The notes under the pieces are model-generated. The model saw only the letters and a program-made list of their open reading frames with translations, did not search any database and had not been told where the DNA came from. Below are positions 43,963 to 53,923 of a stretch of 58,061 nucleotides of DNA, in pieces (position 1 is the stretch's first letter; each line of letters begins with the position of its first letter). Made by a program: the position numbers and the translations under genes. The stretch lies in NCBI RefSeq assembly GCF_015471405.1, contig NZ_BLVZ01000025.1:1-58061 (forward strand), read 5' to 3'. Source of the DNA: Pseudomonas cichorii (GTDB lineage: Bacteria; Pseudomonadota; Gammaproteobacteria; Pseudomonadales; Pseudomonadaceae).

Positions 43963-45249
43963 TCAGGTTTTGCTGACAAGACTCACCTTGAACCGGCAAC
44001 CATTTGGCTCCATCGGTGTGAGCCCTACACTCCAACCCTGATTCGCACAGATCCGTTGCACCAGCGAAAGCCCAAGACCAAGCCCTTCTCCACGCTGCTC
44101 ATTGCCTCGCACAAAAGGCTCGAACATGGCTTCGCGTTTTTCTTCGGGAATGCCCACGCCGCTGTCTTCAACCAGAAAGCCGTCTTCCAGCAGGGTCAGG
44201 GCGATAAAGCCATGATCGGTGTAATGCAGCGCATTGCGCAGCAGGTTGCCCATCACCGCATGCAGAAAGGTGGCGTTGTAGCGCACATCGGTCGACAGGT
44301 CGGCCTCTGGCGGGTTGTAGATCAGTTGCAGGCCCTTGCCTTCGATCGGGCCACGCCACAAGGCAACCAGTTGCTCGGCAACAGCACCAAGAGTGGCGCG
44401 TGGCGTCATGGCCGGATCTTCGCGCTGGGTTCGGGCCAGCATGAGGAAGGTCTGCACCAGATCGCGCATTTCTTCACAGGCCCGGGCAATACGCTCTACC
44501 TGCCTTCTGGCACGCTGGTCGAGGGCCGGGTTTTCAAGCAGCAGTTCGCAGGAGCTGGCGAGCACCATCAAGGGTGTACGCAGTTCATGGCTGACATCGC
44601 TGGTAAACATCCGCTCACGTATCAGCGCCTGCCTGAGACGGCCAAGCGTGGCATCGAACGCGACGGCCAGCTCACCGACTTCGTCGGCGGCATAATCAGG
44701 GGCCAATGGCGGCGCCAGCCCCAGTAGCTGGTCACGATGGCGAACCTGTCGAGCCAGACGTACCACGGGAGCCATGACACGCCGGGCCAGAACCCAGCCC
44801 AGGAATACGGCGAGCGCCAGGGCCAGCACGAACCCCACCAGTACAACGGCGAACAGAACACGCTCGCGCTCTTCAAAGTCGCTCTGATCCTGCAGCAAGG
44901 CGTAATGCCTGCCATCCACCACCTCGATCATGGCGTGGTAGGACAAGGGCCCGCGAAACACTTCATGAAAGCCCGGCTCAAGATGGCGCAAGTCCTTGGG
45001 CAGGTCGAAATCGCCCGGACCATTGGTGAAGTAGAACAGTTGGTCCGGCTTGGGGCGATGGCTCCAGTCACTGACACTGTCCATCAGCATCAAACGATTG
45101 AGGTCGCCTCCCAAGCCCGCGGAAATCAGTTTTTCCTCGACCAGATGAACCGTGGAAATGATTCCCATGGCAAAAGAGCCAGCGACCAAGGCACTCATCA
45201 AGGCAAAGGCAATGATGATCCGCTGGGCAAGGCTCTGTTTAAACTCCAT
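43963..45249 (-). CDS. colS: Membrane sensor histidine kinase ColS
   Basis: 428 residues from the ATG at 45249, overlapping colR by 11 bases. Two TM helices (about 11-32 and 133-155) flank a periplasmic loop of about 100 residues. Then HAMP, H-box SHELRTPL (His221), N-box NLLRNALHYTD and G boxes DSGVGIPEE and GLGLGLSLV. The loop carries His35, Glu38, Asp57, Glu96, His105, Glu126 and Glu129. The last two form an ExxE motif; these are, as I recall, the residues tied to zinc and iron sensing in P. putida ColS. Known role: phosphorylates ColR under metal or membrane stress. Confidence 0.92.
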   Translation of the reverse strand: MEFKQSLAQRIIIAFALMSALVAGSFAMGIISTVHLVEEKLISAGLGGDLNRLMLMDSVSDWSHRPKPDQLFYFTNGPGDFDLPKDLRHLEPGFHEVFRGPLSYHAMIEVVDGRHYALLQDQSDFEERERVLFAVVLVGFVLALALAVFLGWVLARRVMAPVVRLARQVRHRDQLLGLAPPLAPDYAADEVGELAVAFDATLGRLRQALIRERMFTSDVSHELRTPLMVLASSCELLLENPALDQRARRQVERIARACEEMRDLVQTFLMLARTQREDPAMTPRATLGAVAEQLVALWRGPIEGKGLQLIYNPPEADLSTDVRYNATFLHAVMGNLLRNALHYTDHGFIALTLLEDGFLVEDSGVGIPEEKREAMFEPFVRGNEQRGEGLGLGLSLVQRICANQGWSVGLTPMEPNGCRFKVSLVSKT

Positions 45250-45922
45250 CCTTGCCCTCGGCCAGACGGTAGCCAACACCATGTACGGTTTGCAGCAGAG
45301 GTTTCGGGAAAGGTTTGTCGATCACCTGACGTAACTGATGCACATGGCTGCGCAGGCTGTCGCTGTCAGGGCAATCATCGCCCCACAACGCTTCCTCAAG
45401 CACCTCGCGACGCAGCACATGCGGGCTCTTCTGCATAAGAACCGCCAGGAGTTTCAAACCGACCGGGTTGAGTTTGAGCAGGCGACCGTCGCGTGTGACT
45501 TCCAGGGTATCGAGGTCATAGACCAGGTCAGCGACCTGCAGGGTACGACGCCCTCCTCCCTGAGCACGACGCAACACCGCTTCGATACGCGCCGCCAGTT
45601 CGGACAGCGCGAAAGGCTTGAGCAGGTAGTCGTCGGCACCGGAGCGGAAACCCTGCAAGCGATCATCCAGTTGATCACGGGCGGTGAGCATGATCACCGG
45701 CGTGTCACGCCGCGCATCTTCGCGCAGGCGCTTGCAGAGGGTGTAGCCGTCGATGCCGGGCAGCATGATGTCGAGCACGATCAGGTCGTAATGCTCGGTT
45801 GCAGCCAGATGCAGTCCAGAGAGGCCATCCTGTGCGCAATCGACTGTATAGCCTTTCATACCCAGGTAATCAGCCAGGTTCGCCAGGATGTCACGGTTAT
45901 CTTCGACCAGAAGAATTCGCAT
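45239..45922 (-). CDS. colR: Response regulator ColR
   Basis: 227 residues from MRILLVEDN at 45922; a start seven codons upstream is also open. The receiver domain has Asp51 as phospho-acceptor and Lys102, and the OmpR-type winged helix at 125-225 (LRSHVHQLRQVIDKPF, TVHGVGYRL). First gene of colR-colS. Two good ColR boxes on either side of the pair mark its likely local targets: the PAP2 gene and the methyltransferase-inaA operon. Confidence 0.93.
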   Translation of the reverse strand: MRILLVEDNRDILANLADYLGMKGYTVDCAQDGLSGLHLAATEHYDLIVLDIMLPGIDGYTLCKRLREDARRDTPVIMLTARDQLDDRLQGFRSGADDYLLKPFALSELAARIEAVLRRAQGGGRRTLQVADLVYDLDTLEVTRDGRLLKLNPVGLKLLAVLMQKSPHVLRREVLEEALWGDDCPDSDSLRSHVHQLRQVIDKPFPKPLLQTVHGVGYRLAEGKDGV

Positions 45923-45997
45923 GTGGGACACTCTCATATGCAATTTGGGCTGGCGCAGCTTAAGGCGAACTCAGCCTAAGGGCCAGTACCACATAGC

Positions 45998-46013
45998 TTT
46001 ACGTTTTTTTCAC
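45998..46013 (+). promoter_or_regulatory. ColR box before the PAP2 phosphatase gene
   Basis: TTTACGTTTTTTTCAC fits every fixed position of the ColR consensus I recall (YYNASNNYTTTTTCAC) and ends 70 bases before the ATG at 46084. It lies in the divergent gap between colR and the PAP2 gene. Confidence 0.8.
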
Positions 46014-46083
46014 CAGAGGTGGCAGAAACTGCTGCGTCCCCCGTAACAGCCGTCGGGGCCTTTGTAATAGAACTGGATTCGAC

Positions 46084-46824
46084 ATGCCGACACCCGCAAC
46101 CCTGCCCGGCTCACGCCCGCTAAATCCGTGGATATATCTGGGTATTCCTGCTGTAACCGCTCTGATCCTTATCCTGCTGGAACTGACGTCACTGGACATG
46201 AGCCTCGCCCACCTGGCTTATGACCCGATCGCGGGCGACTTCATCGGCAAGCACAGCTATTTTCTCGAAGACATCCTGCACGACCGCGCCAAACAGGTCG
46301 TCATTGGCCTGGCTGTCGTGTCCATGCTTGTTTTCGCCGCCTCGTTCAAGGTCAAGCGCCTGATGCCGTGGCGCCGCGAACTGGGTTGCCTGGTGCTTTC
46401 CATGGCGCTTTCGACAGGTTTCGTGACTCCGCTAAAAGTCGTCACTTCAGTGCAATGCCCATGGAGCCTTACCGAGTTCGGCGGCAAGGAAACCTACAGC
46501 GAACTGCTCGCTTCGCGTCCTGAAACGGACAAACCGGGCCGCTGCTGGCCGGGCGGTCATGCGGCGACCGGCTTCTCCCTGCTCGCCCTGTTTTTCATGT
46601 TCCGTGACCGCAAGCCACGGCTGGCAAAGGCTGGGCTGATACTCGCTTTCAGCCTGGGCTCCCTATTTTCTCTGGGCCGTATGCTGCAAGGCGCTCACTT
46701 CTTCTCGCACAACGTCTGGACAGCGGTGTTCTGCTGGTTGATCTGCCTGGGCGCGTATTACTTCATCCTGTACCGACCGGATAAAAACGTCCAGGCAGAG
46801 CAAGGTCTGCTCGTGAAGCCTTAA
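46084..46824 (+). CDS. PAP2-family membrane phosphatase (ColR target)
   Basis: 246 residues, about six TM segments. The phosphatase boxes are non-canonical. CWPGGHAATGF stands for PSGH (Gly in place of Ser). GRMLQGAHFFSH stands for SRxxxxxHxxxD, with the final Asp read as His. Both catalytic histidines are kept. Relatives act on lipid A, undecaprenyl or phosphatidate phosphates at the periplasmic face. The ColR box upstream and the neighbours (LPS kinase-like InaA) favour lipid A or LPS phosphate, but this is inference. The last four bases overlap the convergent uvsE gene. Confidence 0.83.
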   Translation: MPTPATLPGSRPLNPWIYLGIPAVTALILILLELTSLDMSLAHLAYDPIAGDFIGKHSYFLEDILHDRAKQVVIGLAVVSMLVFAASFKVKRLMPWRRELGCLVLSMALSTGFVTPLKVVTSVQCPWSLTEFGGKETYSELLASRPETDKPGRCWPGGHAATGFSLLALFFMFRDRKPRLAKAGLILAFSLGSLFSLGRMLQGAHFFSHNVWTAVFCWLICLGAYYFILYRPDKNVQAEQGLLVKP

Positions 46825-47840
46825 ACCATGTATTGGTGGTAATACTCCAGCGTGGCCACGTTCTTGTGCTTGGATTCGAACATGACGTCGAACCGGTCAA
46901 GAAACCCGGTCACGTATTCGTTGGTCCAGCGGTTCCACATCATGTCGCTGTGGCCATAGAGGTCGCGCTTGGAGAGGACGTGCAGCAGCGCGTCCATTTC
47001 CAGCTTCTGGTCAGCGGTAAAACCCAGCTCCTGCAAACGCTCCTGGGGCTGAGAGTAATGCATGGTCGGACGCACGCCACGCCAGCTTTCAATAACCCGC
47101 TCGACGCGAGGCGACTGCGCAGGCATGTAGTCATCTTCATGGATCCAGCAATGGTGTACGTCCAGAACCACCGGAGCCAGATCGGCTAACCCGAGGCAAT
47201 CGTCCACGCCGTAGGTTTTTTCGTCGTTCTCGAAAGTGATGCAGTTCTGCGCCTCTTTCGACAGACGCGACCAGATAGAGCGAATACCCTCGGCGCCCAG
47301 ACGACCGGCAATGTGGATATTGCATTTGAAATCCTGGAACTCACGCCCGTAGCCCATCATCCGGATCATGTCAGCGTGATACTCGAATTCGGCCAGGCTG
47401 TTCTCCACCACTTCAGGCTTGTCGGAACCCAGCACGCAATATTGGCCAGGATGCATGGACAGCCGTATTCCGGCAGCACGCGCCGCCACACCAATGGCGG
47501 CAAAGCCCTTGATCAGCATCGACTGAATGACCGGCTGCCGGTAGAACGCGCTGACTTTCGGGTGGCTGTAGAACGGCAGCAGATCACTGCTCAGACGCAA
47601 CATTTTCAGTGCATCAGGCAAGGTCGCCACATAAGCCAGCAAACGCAACTGGGCTTCGAGGTTGTGCTCGATGATCTCCACCAGTCTGGCATGAGCGACT
47701 TCGGTGGAAACGCTCTCCATCCAGCGCAAAGTGGTGGTGCGCGGATTCAAGGCCGCCTCAATGGTTTTCAACTCGCCAGGGGACAGGTTGCGTTGAGGGT
47801 GTCGATACTGGCATGCAAAACCGATCCGGGCAGTGGACAT
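46821..47840 (-). CDS. uvsE: UV damage endonuclease UvsE/UvdE
   Basis: 339 residues; TIM-barrel nuclease of the UvdE type. Metal-binding boxes are RLSMHPGQYCVL, FENDEKTYGVDDCL, LDVHHCWIHEDD and GHSDMMWN, with the start MSTARIGFACQY typical. Known reaction: nicks DNA 5' to UV photoproducts and some other lesions, independently of UvrABC. Monocistronic and convergent with the PAP2 gene (four-base overlap). An alternative excision enzyme of this kind fits a plant-surface, sunlit lifestyle. Confidence 0.9.
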   Translation of the reverse strand: MSTARIGFACQYRHPQRNLSPGELKTIEAALNPRTTTLRWMESVSTEVAHARLVEIIEHNLEAQLRLLAYVATLPDALKMLRLSSDLLPFYSHPKVSAFYRQPVIQSMLIKGFAAIGVAARAAGIRLSMHPGQYCVLGSDKPEVVENSLAEFEYHADMIRMMGYGREFQDFKCNIHIAGRLGAEGIRSIWSRLSKEAQNCITFENDEKTYGVDDCLGLADLAPVVLDVHHCWIHEDDYMPAQSPRVERVIESWRGVRPTMHYSQPQERLQELGFTADQKLEMDALLHVLSKRDLYGHSDMMWNRWTNEYVTGFLDRFDVMFESKHKNVATLEYYHQYMV

Positions 47841-47939
47841 GGCAATCCTGAAATCAGAAGGAATGGTGATCAGACTATTGAACGGATAGACCGTTCGCTA
47901 TTGTGTAATTGCATCAATGGTCCAGCGTTTGACTCCGGC

Positions 47940-49223
47940 TCATATGCTCAGGCGAACAGCCAGAGCGCTCAAGGTGACGACAAGAATGGGAAGAGTCAGC
48001 ACGATGCCGGTCTTGAAGTAGTAGCCCCACGTGATGGTGATGTTTTTACGGGCCAGTACATGCAACCACAGCAGCGTCGCGAGACTGCCGATCGGGGTGA
48101 TCTTGGGTCCCAGGTCGCAGCCGATGATATTGGCGTAGATCATGGAGTCACGAATGACGCCATCGACCTCGGCAGCATGAATGGATAGAGCGCCCACCAG
48201 TACGGTTGGCATGTTGTTCATGACCGACGACAACAGCGCGGTGAGCAGCCCGGTACCCAGCGAAGCCCCCCATACTCCATACCCGGCGAACAGGTTGAGA
48301 ATCCTGGCTATATGATCGGTCAGGCCTGCGTTCTTCAGGCCATACACCACCAGATACATCCCAAGGGAAAATACCACCACCTGCCATGGCGCGCCCCTGA
48401 GCACCTTGCCGGTTTCGATCACATGCCCCCGTGCAGCGATGGCGTAGAGCACAAGGGCACAGACAGCGGCGATTGCACTGACCGGGATGCCAAGGGGCTC
48501 GATCACAAAGCAGCCCACCAGCAGCAATACCAGCACCCACCAGCCAGCGATAAACGTCGCACGATCACGAACCGCTTCATTAGGACGCTGGAGATGGTTC
48601 ACGTCGTAGGTCGCGGGCAGATCCTTGCGAAAAAACCACAACAGCATGCCCAGCGTGGCCGCAATACTGACGAAATTGACTGGCACCATGACCGAAGCGT
48701 AACGGCTGAAACCAATATCGAAGTAGTCGGCCGAAACGATATTGACCAGATTCGAGACCACCAGCGGCAAGCTTGCGGTGTCGGCAATAAACCCGGCCGC
48801 CATGACGAACGCCAGGGTTGCTGCCGGCGAGAATCGCAACGCCAGTAACATTGCGATCACGATGGGCGTAAGAATCAGCGCTGCACCGTCATTGGCAAAT
48901 AATGCCGATACAACAGCCCCCAGCAGGATGATGAAAGCAAACAACTTCCGGCTGCTGCCACCGCCCCAACGCGCAACGTGTAGAGCAGACCATTCGAAGA
49001 AGCCCGCCTCATCCAGCAACAGACTGATGATGATTACCGCAATGAAGGTGCCAGTGGCGTTCCATACGATATGCCATACCGCAGGAATATCACTCAGGCT
49101 TACCGCTCCGGTCAGCAGGGCTAGAACGGCACCGAAAGTCGCGCTCCACCCTACGCCCAACCCCTTGGGCTGCCAGATGACCAAAACGATAGTGACGACG
49201 AAAATCAACAGTGCAATCAGCAT
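47940..49223 (-). CDS. arsB: ArsB-type arsenite/antimonite transporter
   Basis: 427 residues with 11-12 hydrophobic segments. Family marks: FFEWSALHVARWGGGSSRKLF, LFANDGAALILTPIV, GFIADTASLPLVVSNLVNIVSA and NNMPTVLVGALSI with NIIGCDLGPKITPIGSLATLLWL. Known role: arsenite/antimonite efflux, with protons or with an ArsA ATPase. No arsR, arsC or arsA is near, so it stands apart from a normal ars operon and its regulation is unclear; a related anion may be the true substrate. Confidence 0.85.
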   Translation of the reverse strand: MLIALLIFVVTIVLVIWQPKGLGVGWSATFGAVLALLTGAVSLSDIPAVWHIVWNATGTFIAVIIISLLLDEAGFFEWSALHVARWGGGSSRKLFAFIILLGAVVSALFANDGAALILTPIVIAMLLALRFSPAATLAFVMAAGFIADTASLPLVVSNLVNIVSADYFDIGFSRYASVMVPVNFVSIAATLGMLLWFFRKDLPATYDVNHLQRPNEAVRDRATFIAGWWVLVLLLVGCFVIEPLGIPVSAIAAVCALVLYAIAARGHVIETGKVLRGAPWQVVVFSLGMYLVVYGLKNAGLTDHIARILNLFAGYGVWGASLGTGLLTALLSSVMNNMPTVLVGALSIHAAEVDGVIRDSMIYANIIGCDLGPKITPIGSLATLLWLHVLARKNITITWGYYFKTGIVLTLPILVVTLSALAVRLSI

Positions 49224-49327
49224 GGGGACAACTCAATGGCAGGGCTGGATCAATCGCAAATGGATTCGGACACCTTGAAACATGCCGATCACCCACACTG
49301 GCAACTCAGGATGAAGACGATGGGCAT

Positions 49328-49365
49328 AAAAAAATCCGATGCCAGTATCTGACATCGGATTTTCT
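49328..49365 (-). terminator. Rho-independent terminator of groES-groEL
   Basis: On the minus strand AATCCGATG-(loop)-CATCGGATT followed by a seven-base T-run. The other side also ends in TTTTC, so it may work in both directions. Confidence 0.9.
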
Positions 49366-49452
49366 AGAAAAAACCTGCCTCGACTCAAATGCTCAGGTAA
49401 ACAGCATTACGCTTGGCAGGGCTCCTCTGGTGTCGCCTGGGGTAAGGCTGGC

Positions 49453-51096
<1,644 letters not shown>

Positions 51097-51144
51097 GATC
51101 TTTATTCCTTCGATACTTTGTAGTGACGGAAATCAGCGGTTTTC

Positions 51145-51438
51145 TCAGCCTTCGATGACAGCGAGGATTTCGTTCTCGCTCATCACCAGCAGGTCTTCGC
51201 CGTCTACTTTCACAGTGTTGCTACCGGAGTAAGGGCCAAACACTACTTTGTCACCCACTTTCACGGCCAGCGCACGTACTTCACCGTTATCCAGCACACG
51301 GCCGGTACCTACAGCGACGATCTCGCCACGGTTAGGCTTTTCAGCAGCCGAACCTGGCAGCACGATACCGCCGGCAGTTTTCGTTTCTTCTTCGCTGCGA
51401 CGGATTACGACGCGGTCATGCAGAGGACGAAGCTTCAT
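51145..51438 (-). CDS. groS: Co-chaperonin GroES (Hsp10)
   Basis: 97 residues from MKLRPLHDRV; AGGAG lies before the ATG. Mobile loop EEETKTAGGIVLPGSAAEK at about 16-34, and GKVVFGPYSG-type roof strands (here DKVVFGPYSG). Caps GroEL. The frame is open far upstream but those codons lie in the promoter region. A sigma-32-like promoter is seen at 51581-51608. Confidence 0.97.
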   Translation of the reverse strand: MKLRPLHDRVVIRRSEEETKTAGGIVLPGSAAEKPNRGEIVAVGTGRVLDNGEVRALAVKVGDKVVFGPYSGSNTVKVDGEDLLVMSENEILAVIEG

Positions 51439-51580
51439 TGTCGATCTCCTGATTATGGTTTTAGAGCGCCCGGTGAACACACCGGCGGGGGTTAAAAATC
51501 CGGTCTTGCCGGTTACGGTTCGGCGAGCGAACCGCAGAATACGGTCTGGCAAATGGGCCAGAAACCTTGCGGTGACCCAT

Positions 51581-51608
51581 ACATAAGGGCGAGCAAGGTG
51601 ATTACAAG
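51581..51608 (-). promoter_or_regulatory. Sigma-32-like heat-shock promoter of groES-groEL
   Basis: Minus strand: CTTGTAA (51608-51602), twelve bases, then CCCTTATGT (51589-51581), close to the heat-shock consensus CTTGAAA and CCCCATNT. It lies about 145 bases before the groES ATG. No CIRCE element was seen. Confidence 0.6.
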
Positions 51609-51692
51609 TCTTGGCCAGGATTTTTTTTCGCACAGACAGGCACTTGAAACGAACACGGCACCCGAAGGTGCCGTGCAGACGAGTCATGCCGA

Positions 51693-52187
51693 TTACTTGT
51701 CGCGATGCTCGAATTCACCTTCGATGACATCGGGTTCGCGGGTAGGCTGATGAATCGCGCCAGGACGGCTGCTTGCCGGCCCCTGACTGGCCTGGTGAAG
51801 ATCCTCGGAGAACGCACGCTGCCGCGTGGCCTGAGCTTCGGCACGCTGGCGAAGCTTGCCGGCCAGCAGGCGGCGAGTGAACGGCAGAAGGCAGATCACA
51901 CCCAGGATGTCGCTGATGAAACCGGGCAGCAGAAGCAGCCCGCCACCGACCGCAATCGTCAACCCTTCCAGCATCTGCTGCGCGGGAAGCTCGCCACGCG
52001 ACAGGCTTTCACGGGCACGCAACGCGGTGGCCAGACCGGCCACACGCATCACGAACAGGCCGAGCACCGAAGTACTCAGCACAAGAAGGAAGGTCCACAG
52101 GAAGCCGATGGACATACCGACCCGAACCAGAACGAACAGCTCCAGCACCGGAAAAAGCAAAAAGAGCAGCAGAAAAACGCGCATCAA
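51693..52187 (-). CDS. fxsA: FxsA-family membrane protein
   Basis: 164 residues. Three or four hydrophobic segments: FLLLFLLFPVLELFVLV at the start, IGFLWTFLLVLSTSVLGLFVM, and IAVGGGLLLLPGFISDILGVICLLP, the hallmark of FxsA. The hydrophilic C-terminus (about 105-164) is Arg/Gln-rich and cytoplasmic. E. coli FxsA relieves exclusion of phage T7 by the F plasmid; its normal role is unknown. Usually found beside groES in Pseudomonas. Confidence 0.88.
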   Translation of the reverse strand: MMRVFLLLFLLFPVLELFVLVRVGMSIGFLWTFLLVLSTSVLGLFVMRVAGLATALRARESLSRGELPAQQMLEGLTIAVGGGLLLLPGFISDILGVICLLPFTRRLLAGKLRQRAEAQATRQRAFSEDLHQASQGPASSRPGAIHQPTREPDVIEGEFEHRDK

Positions 52188-52251
52188 ATCAGTTCCTCTA
52201 AGGAAGAATGCCTTCCAAGTAGACCGTATGTGATGTCAGAAGATCGTTAAT

Positions 52252-52983
52252 TCAAGCTTTTTGCTCTTCAGATGAAGGCCATTTTTGCACGCGAGCCAAA
52301 TGAACCAAGGCTTCGCGCACTTGTGTCGGCGTATTGCAAGGCTCACCGAATGCCAGCCAGTGGATGCCACGGCCGATCCTCAGGTGCATGCCTTCACTGT
52401 CGAGACCGACCATCTGCGCAGGCTCGGTCTGCGGCAGGCCGGACAGTGCCACGTAATGCGCAATGGCATTGGCGTGGTCGTCATTCATGTGCTCGACCAT
52501 GCGGGTTTCGACTTCCCCGGCGAACGGGTTGGCCAGAGCAACGTCATCGAGCCAGTGAATGGCGCCAAAACCGCCAATGTAGCGATAGCGCACCGGAGTC
52601 AGCACCCAGAAATCGAAATCATGGGCGCTGTGATAACTCTGCGACTCTGGGAAATAGCGGTAATAACGCTGGGCGGCCGCTTCGATGGCTTGCGGGTCGC
52701 TCAACTTCACGGCCTCAGCCAGCACCGTGATACGCCCGACGGCCTGCACGTCATCGGCTTCGCGCTCGCCCACCAGCAAGGAACACTTGGGGTCCAGGGT
52801 CAGGTTGTGGGTGTGCTGGGCAATCCGGCTTATCAGAATCAACGGCCTGCCCTGCTCATCGAGGCAGTAAGGCACCGCCGAACCGAACGGAAAGCCGGGC
52901 ATGGACCTGGAATGCGTGGATAGCACAGAGCGATACTCTTTGAGCAATAACTCCCGGGCATTTTTAGAGGCTTTCGCGCTCAT
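52252..52983 (-). CDS. HugZ-type heme utilisation/pyridoxamine oxidase-fold protein
   Basis: 243 residues. The N-terminal split-barrel (PFGSAVPYCLDEQGRPLILISRIAQHTHNL; KCSLLVGE; RITVLAEAVKL; FWVLTPVRYRYIGGFGAIHWL) belongs to the FMN-binding pyridoxamine oxidase-like fold. The C-terminal DUF2470-like part has VEHMNDDHANAI, where HugZ proteins bind heme. Some relatives degrade heme; others have no known activity. Monocistronic here; conserved place between fxsA and the SDR gene. Confidence 0.82.
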   Translation of the reverse strand: MSAKASKNARELLLKEYRSVLSTHSRSMPGFPFGSAVPYCLDEQGRPLILISRIAQHTHNLTLDPKCSLLVGEREADDVQAVGRITVLAEAVKLSDPQAIEAAAQRYYRYFPESQSYHSAHDFDFWVLTPVRYRYIGGFGAIHWLDDVALANPFAGEVETRMVEHMNDDHANAIAHYVALSGLPQTEPAQMVGLDSEGMHLRIGRGIHWLAFGEPCNTPTQVREALVHLARVQKWPSSEEQKA

Positions 52984-53108
52984 CGTGTGGCTCCTTATAA
53001 CGTTTTCGCCGAGTTAAAGACGAACGCTCTGAAACAGCTTATAACTTGTTGCGAATGGCATCAGCGATCACCGGTGCCACGGCATTGGCTTACAGATTGG
53101 GCACGCAC

Positions 53109-53867
53109 ATGGAATTGAAAAACAAGTTAATTATTATTACGGGTGGCGGCCAGGGGCTGGGTCGTGCAATGGCCGAGTATCTGGCGACCAAGGGCGTCAA
53201 TCTGGCGCTGGTGGACCTGAACCAGGAAAAGCTCGACCAGACCGTCGCAGCCTGCAAGGCACTGGGCGTAGAAGCACATGCCTATCTGGCCAACGTTGCC
53301 AGTGAAGAACAGGTCACGGACACGATTGCAAAAATAGCCGAAGACTTCGGCGCTATTCACGGCCTGATCAATAATGCCGGCATCCTGCGCGATGGTTTGT
53401 TGCTCAAGGTCAAGGATGGTGAAATCACCAAACTGAGCCTCGCGCAATGGCAGGCCGTCATTGACGTCAACCTGACCGGCGTCTTTCTCTGCACCCGCGA
53501 AGTGGCCGCCAAGATGGTCGAGCAGAAGAGCCAGGGCGTAATCATCAATATTTCTTCGATATCCCGCGCTGGCAATATCGGGCAAACCAACTATTCAGCC
53601 GCAAAAGCTGGCGTGGCTGCAGCAACCGTGACCTGGGCCAAGGAACTGGCGCGTTACGGCATCAGGGTCGCAGGCATTGCACCGGGCTTTATCGAGACCG
53701 AAATGACCGCCAGCATGAAACCCGAAGCGCTGGAGAAAATGACTTCGGCCATCCCGCTCAAACGCATGGGCACGCCCGCCGAAATTGCGCATTCGGTGGC
53801 TTACATTCTGGAGAACGATTACTACAGCGGCAGGATTCTGGAGCTTGACGGGGCAATGCGGATCTAG
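53109..53867 (+). CDS. Short-chain dehydrogenase (FabG-like SDR)
   Basis: 252 residues from MELKNKLIIITGGGQGLG (ATG 53109); an upstream in-frame ATG at 53046 would add 21 residues not found in SDRs. TGGGQGLG (11-18) binds NAD(P), NNAG is at 88-91, and the catalytic set is Asn121, Ser149, Tyr162 and Lys166. It looks like a 3-oxoacyl-ACP reductase relative, but an insert (LLKVKDGEITKLS) after NNAGILRDG sets it apart from FabG and it is not in a fatty-acid cluster. Substrate unknown. Confidence 0.85.
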   Translation: MELKNKLIIITGGGQGLGRAMAEYLATKGVNLALVDLNQEKLDQTVAACKALGVEAHAYLANVASEEQVTDTIAKIAEDFGAIHGLINNAGILRDGLLLKVKDGEITKLSLAQWQAVIDVNLTGVFLCTREVAAKMVEQKSQGVIINISSISRAGNIGQTNYSAAKAGVAAATVTWAKELARYGIRVAGIAPGFIETEMTASMKPEALEKMTSAIPLKRMGTPAEIAHSVAYILENDYYSGRILELDGAMRI

Positions 53868-53874
53868 TCTGGAC

Positions 53875-53923
53875 TCCCCACGGCATCACTGGACGATTGC
53901 CGTGGGGAAGCCTTTCGGTTTTT
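53875..53923. terminator. Terminator between convergent SDR and DUF481 genes
   Basis: TCCCCACGGC ... GCCGTGGGGA, a ten-pair stem around a 14-base loop, with TTTCGGTTTTT on the plus side. Serves the SDR gene, perhaps both. Confidence 0.8.

Noticed and set aside
47313..48188. 291-codon open frame across the uvsE start and the arsB end
   Set aside because: It runs antisense to two firmly identified genes and has no family resemblance.
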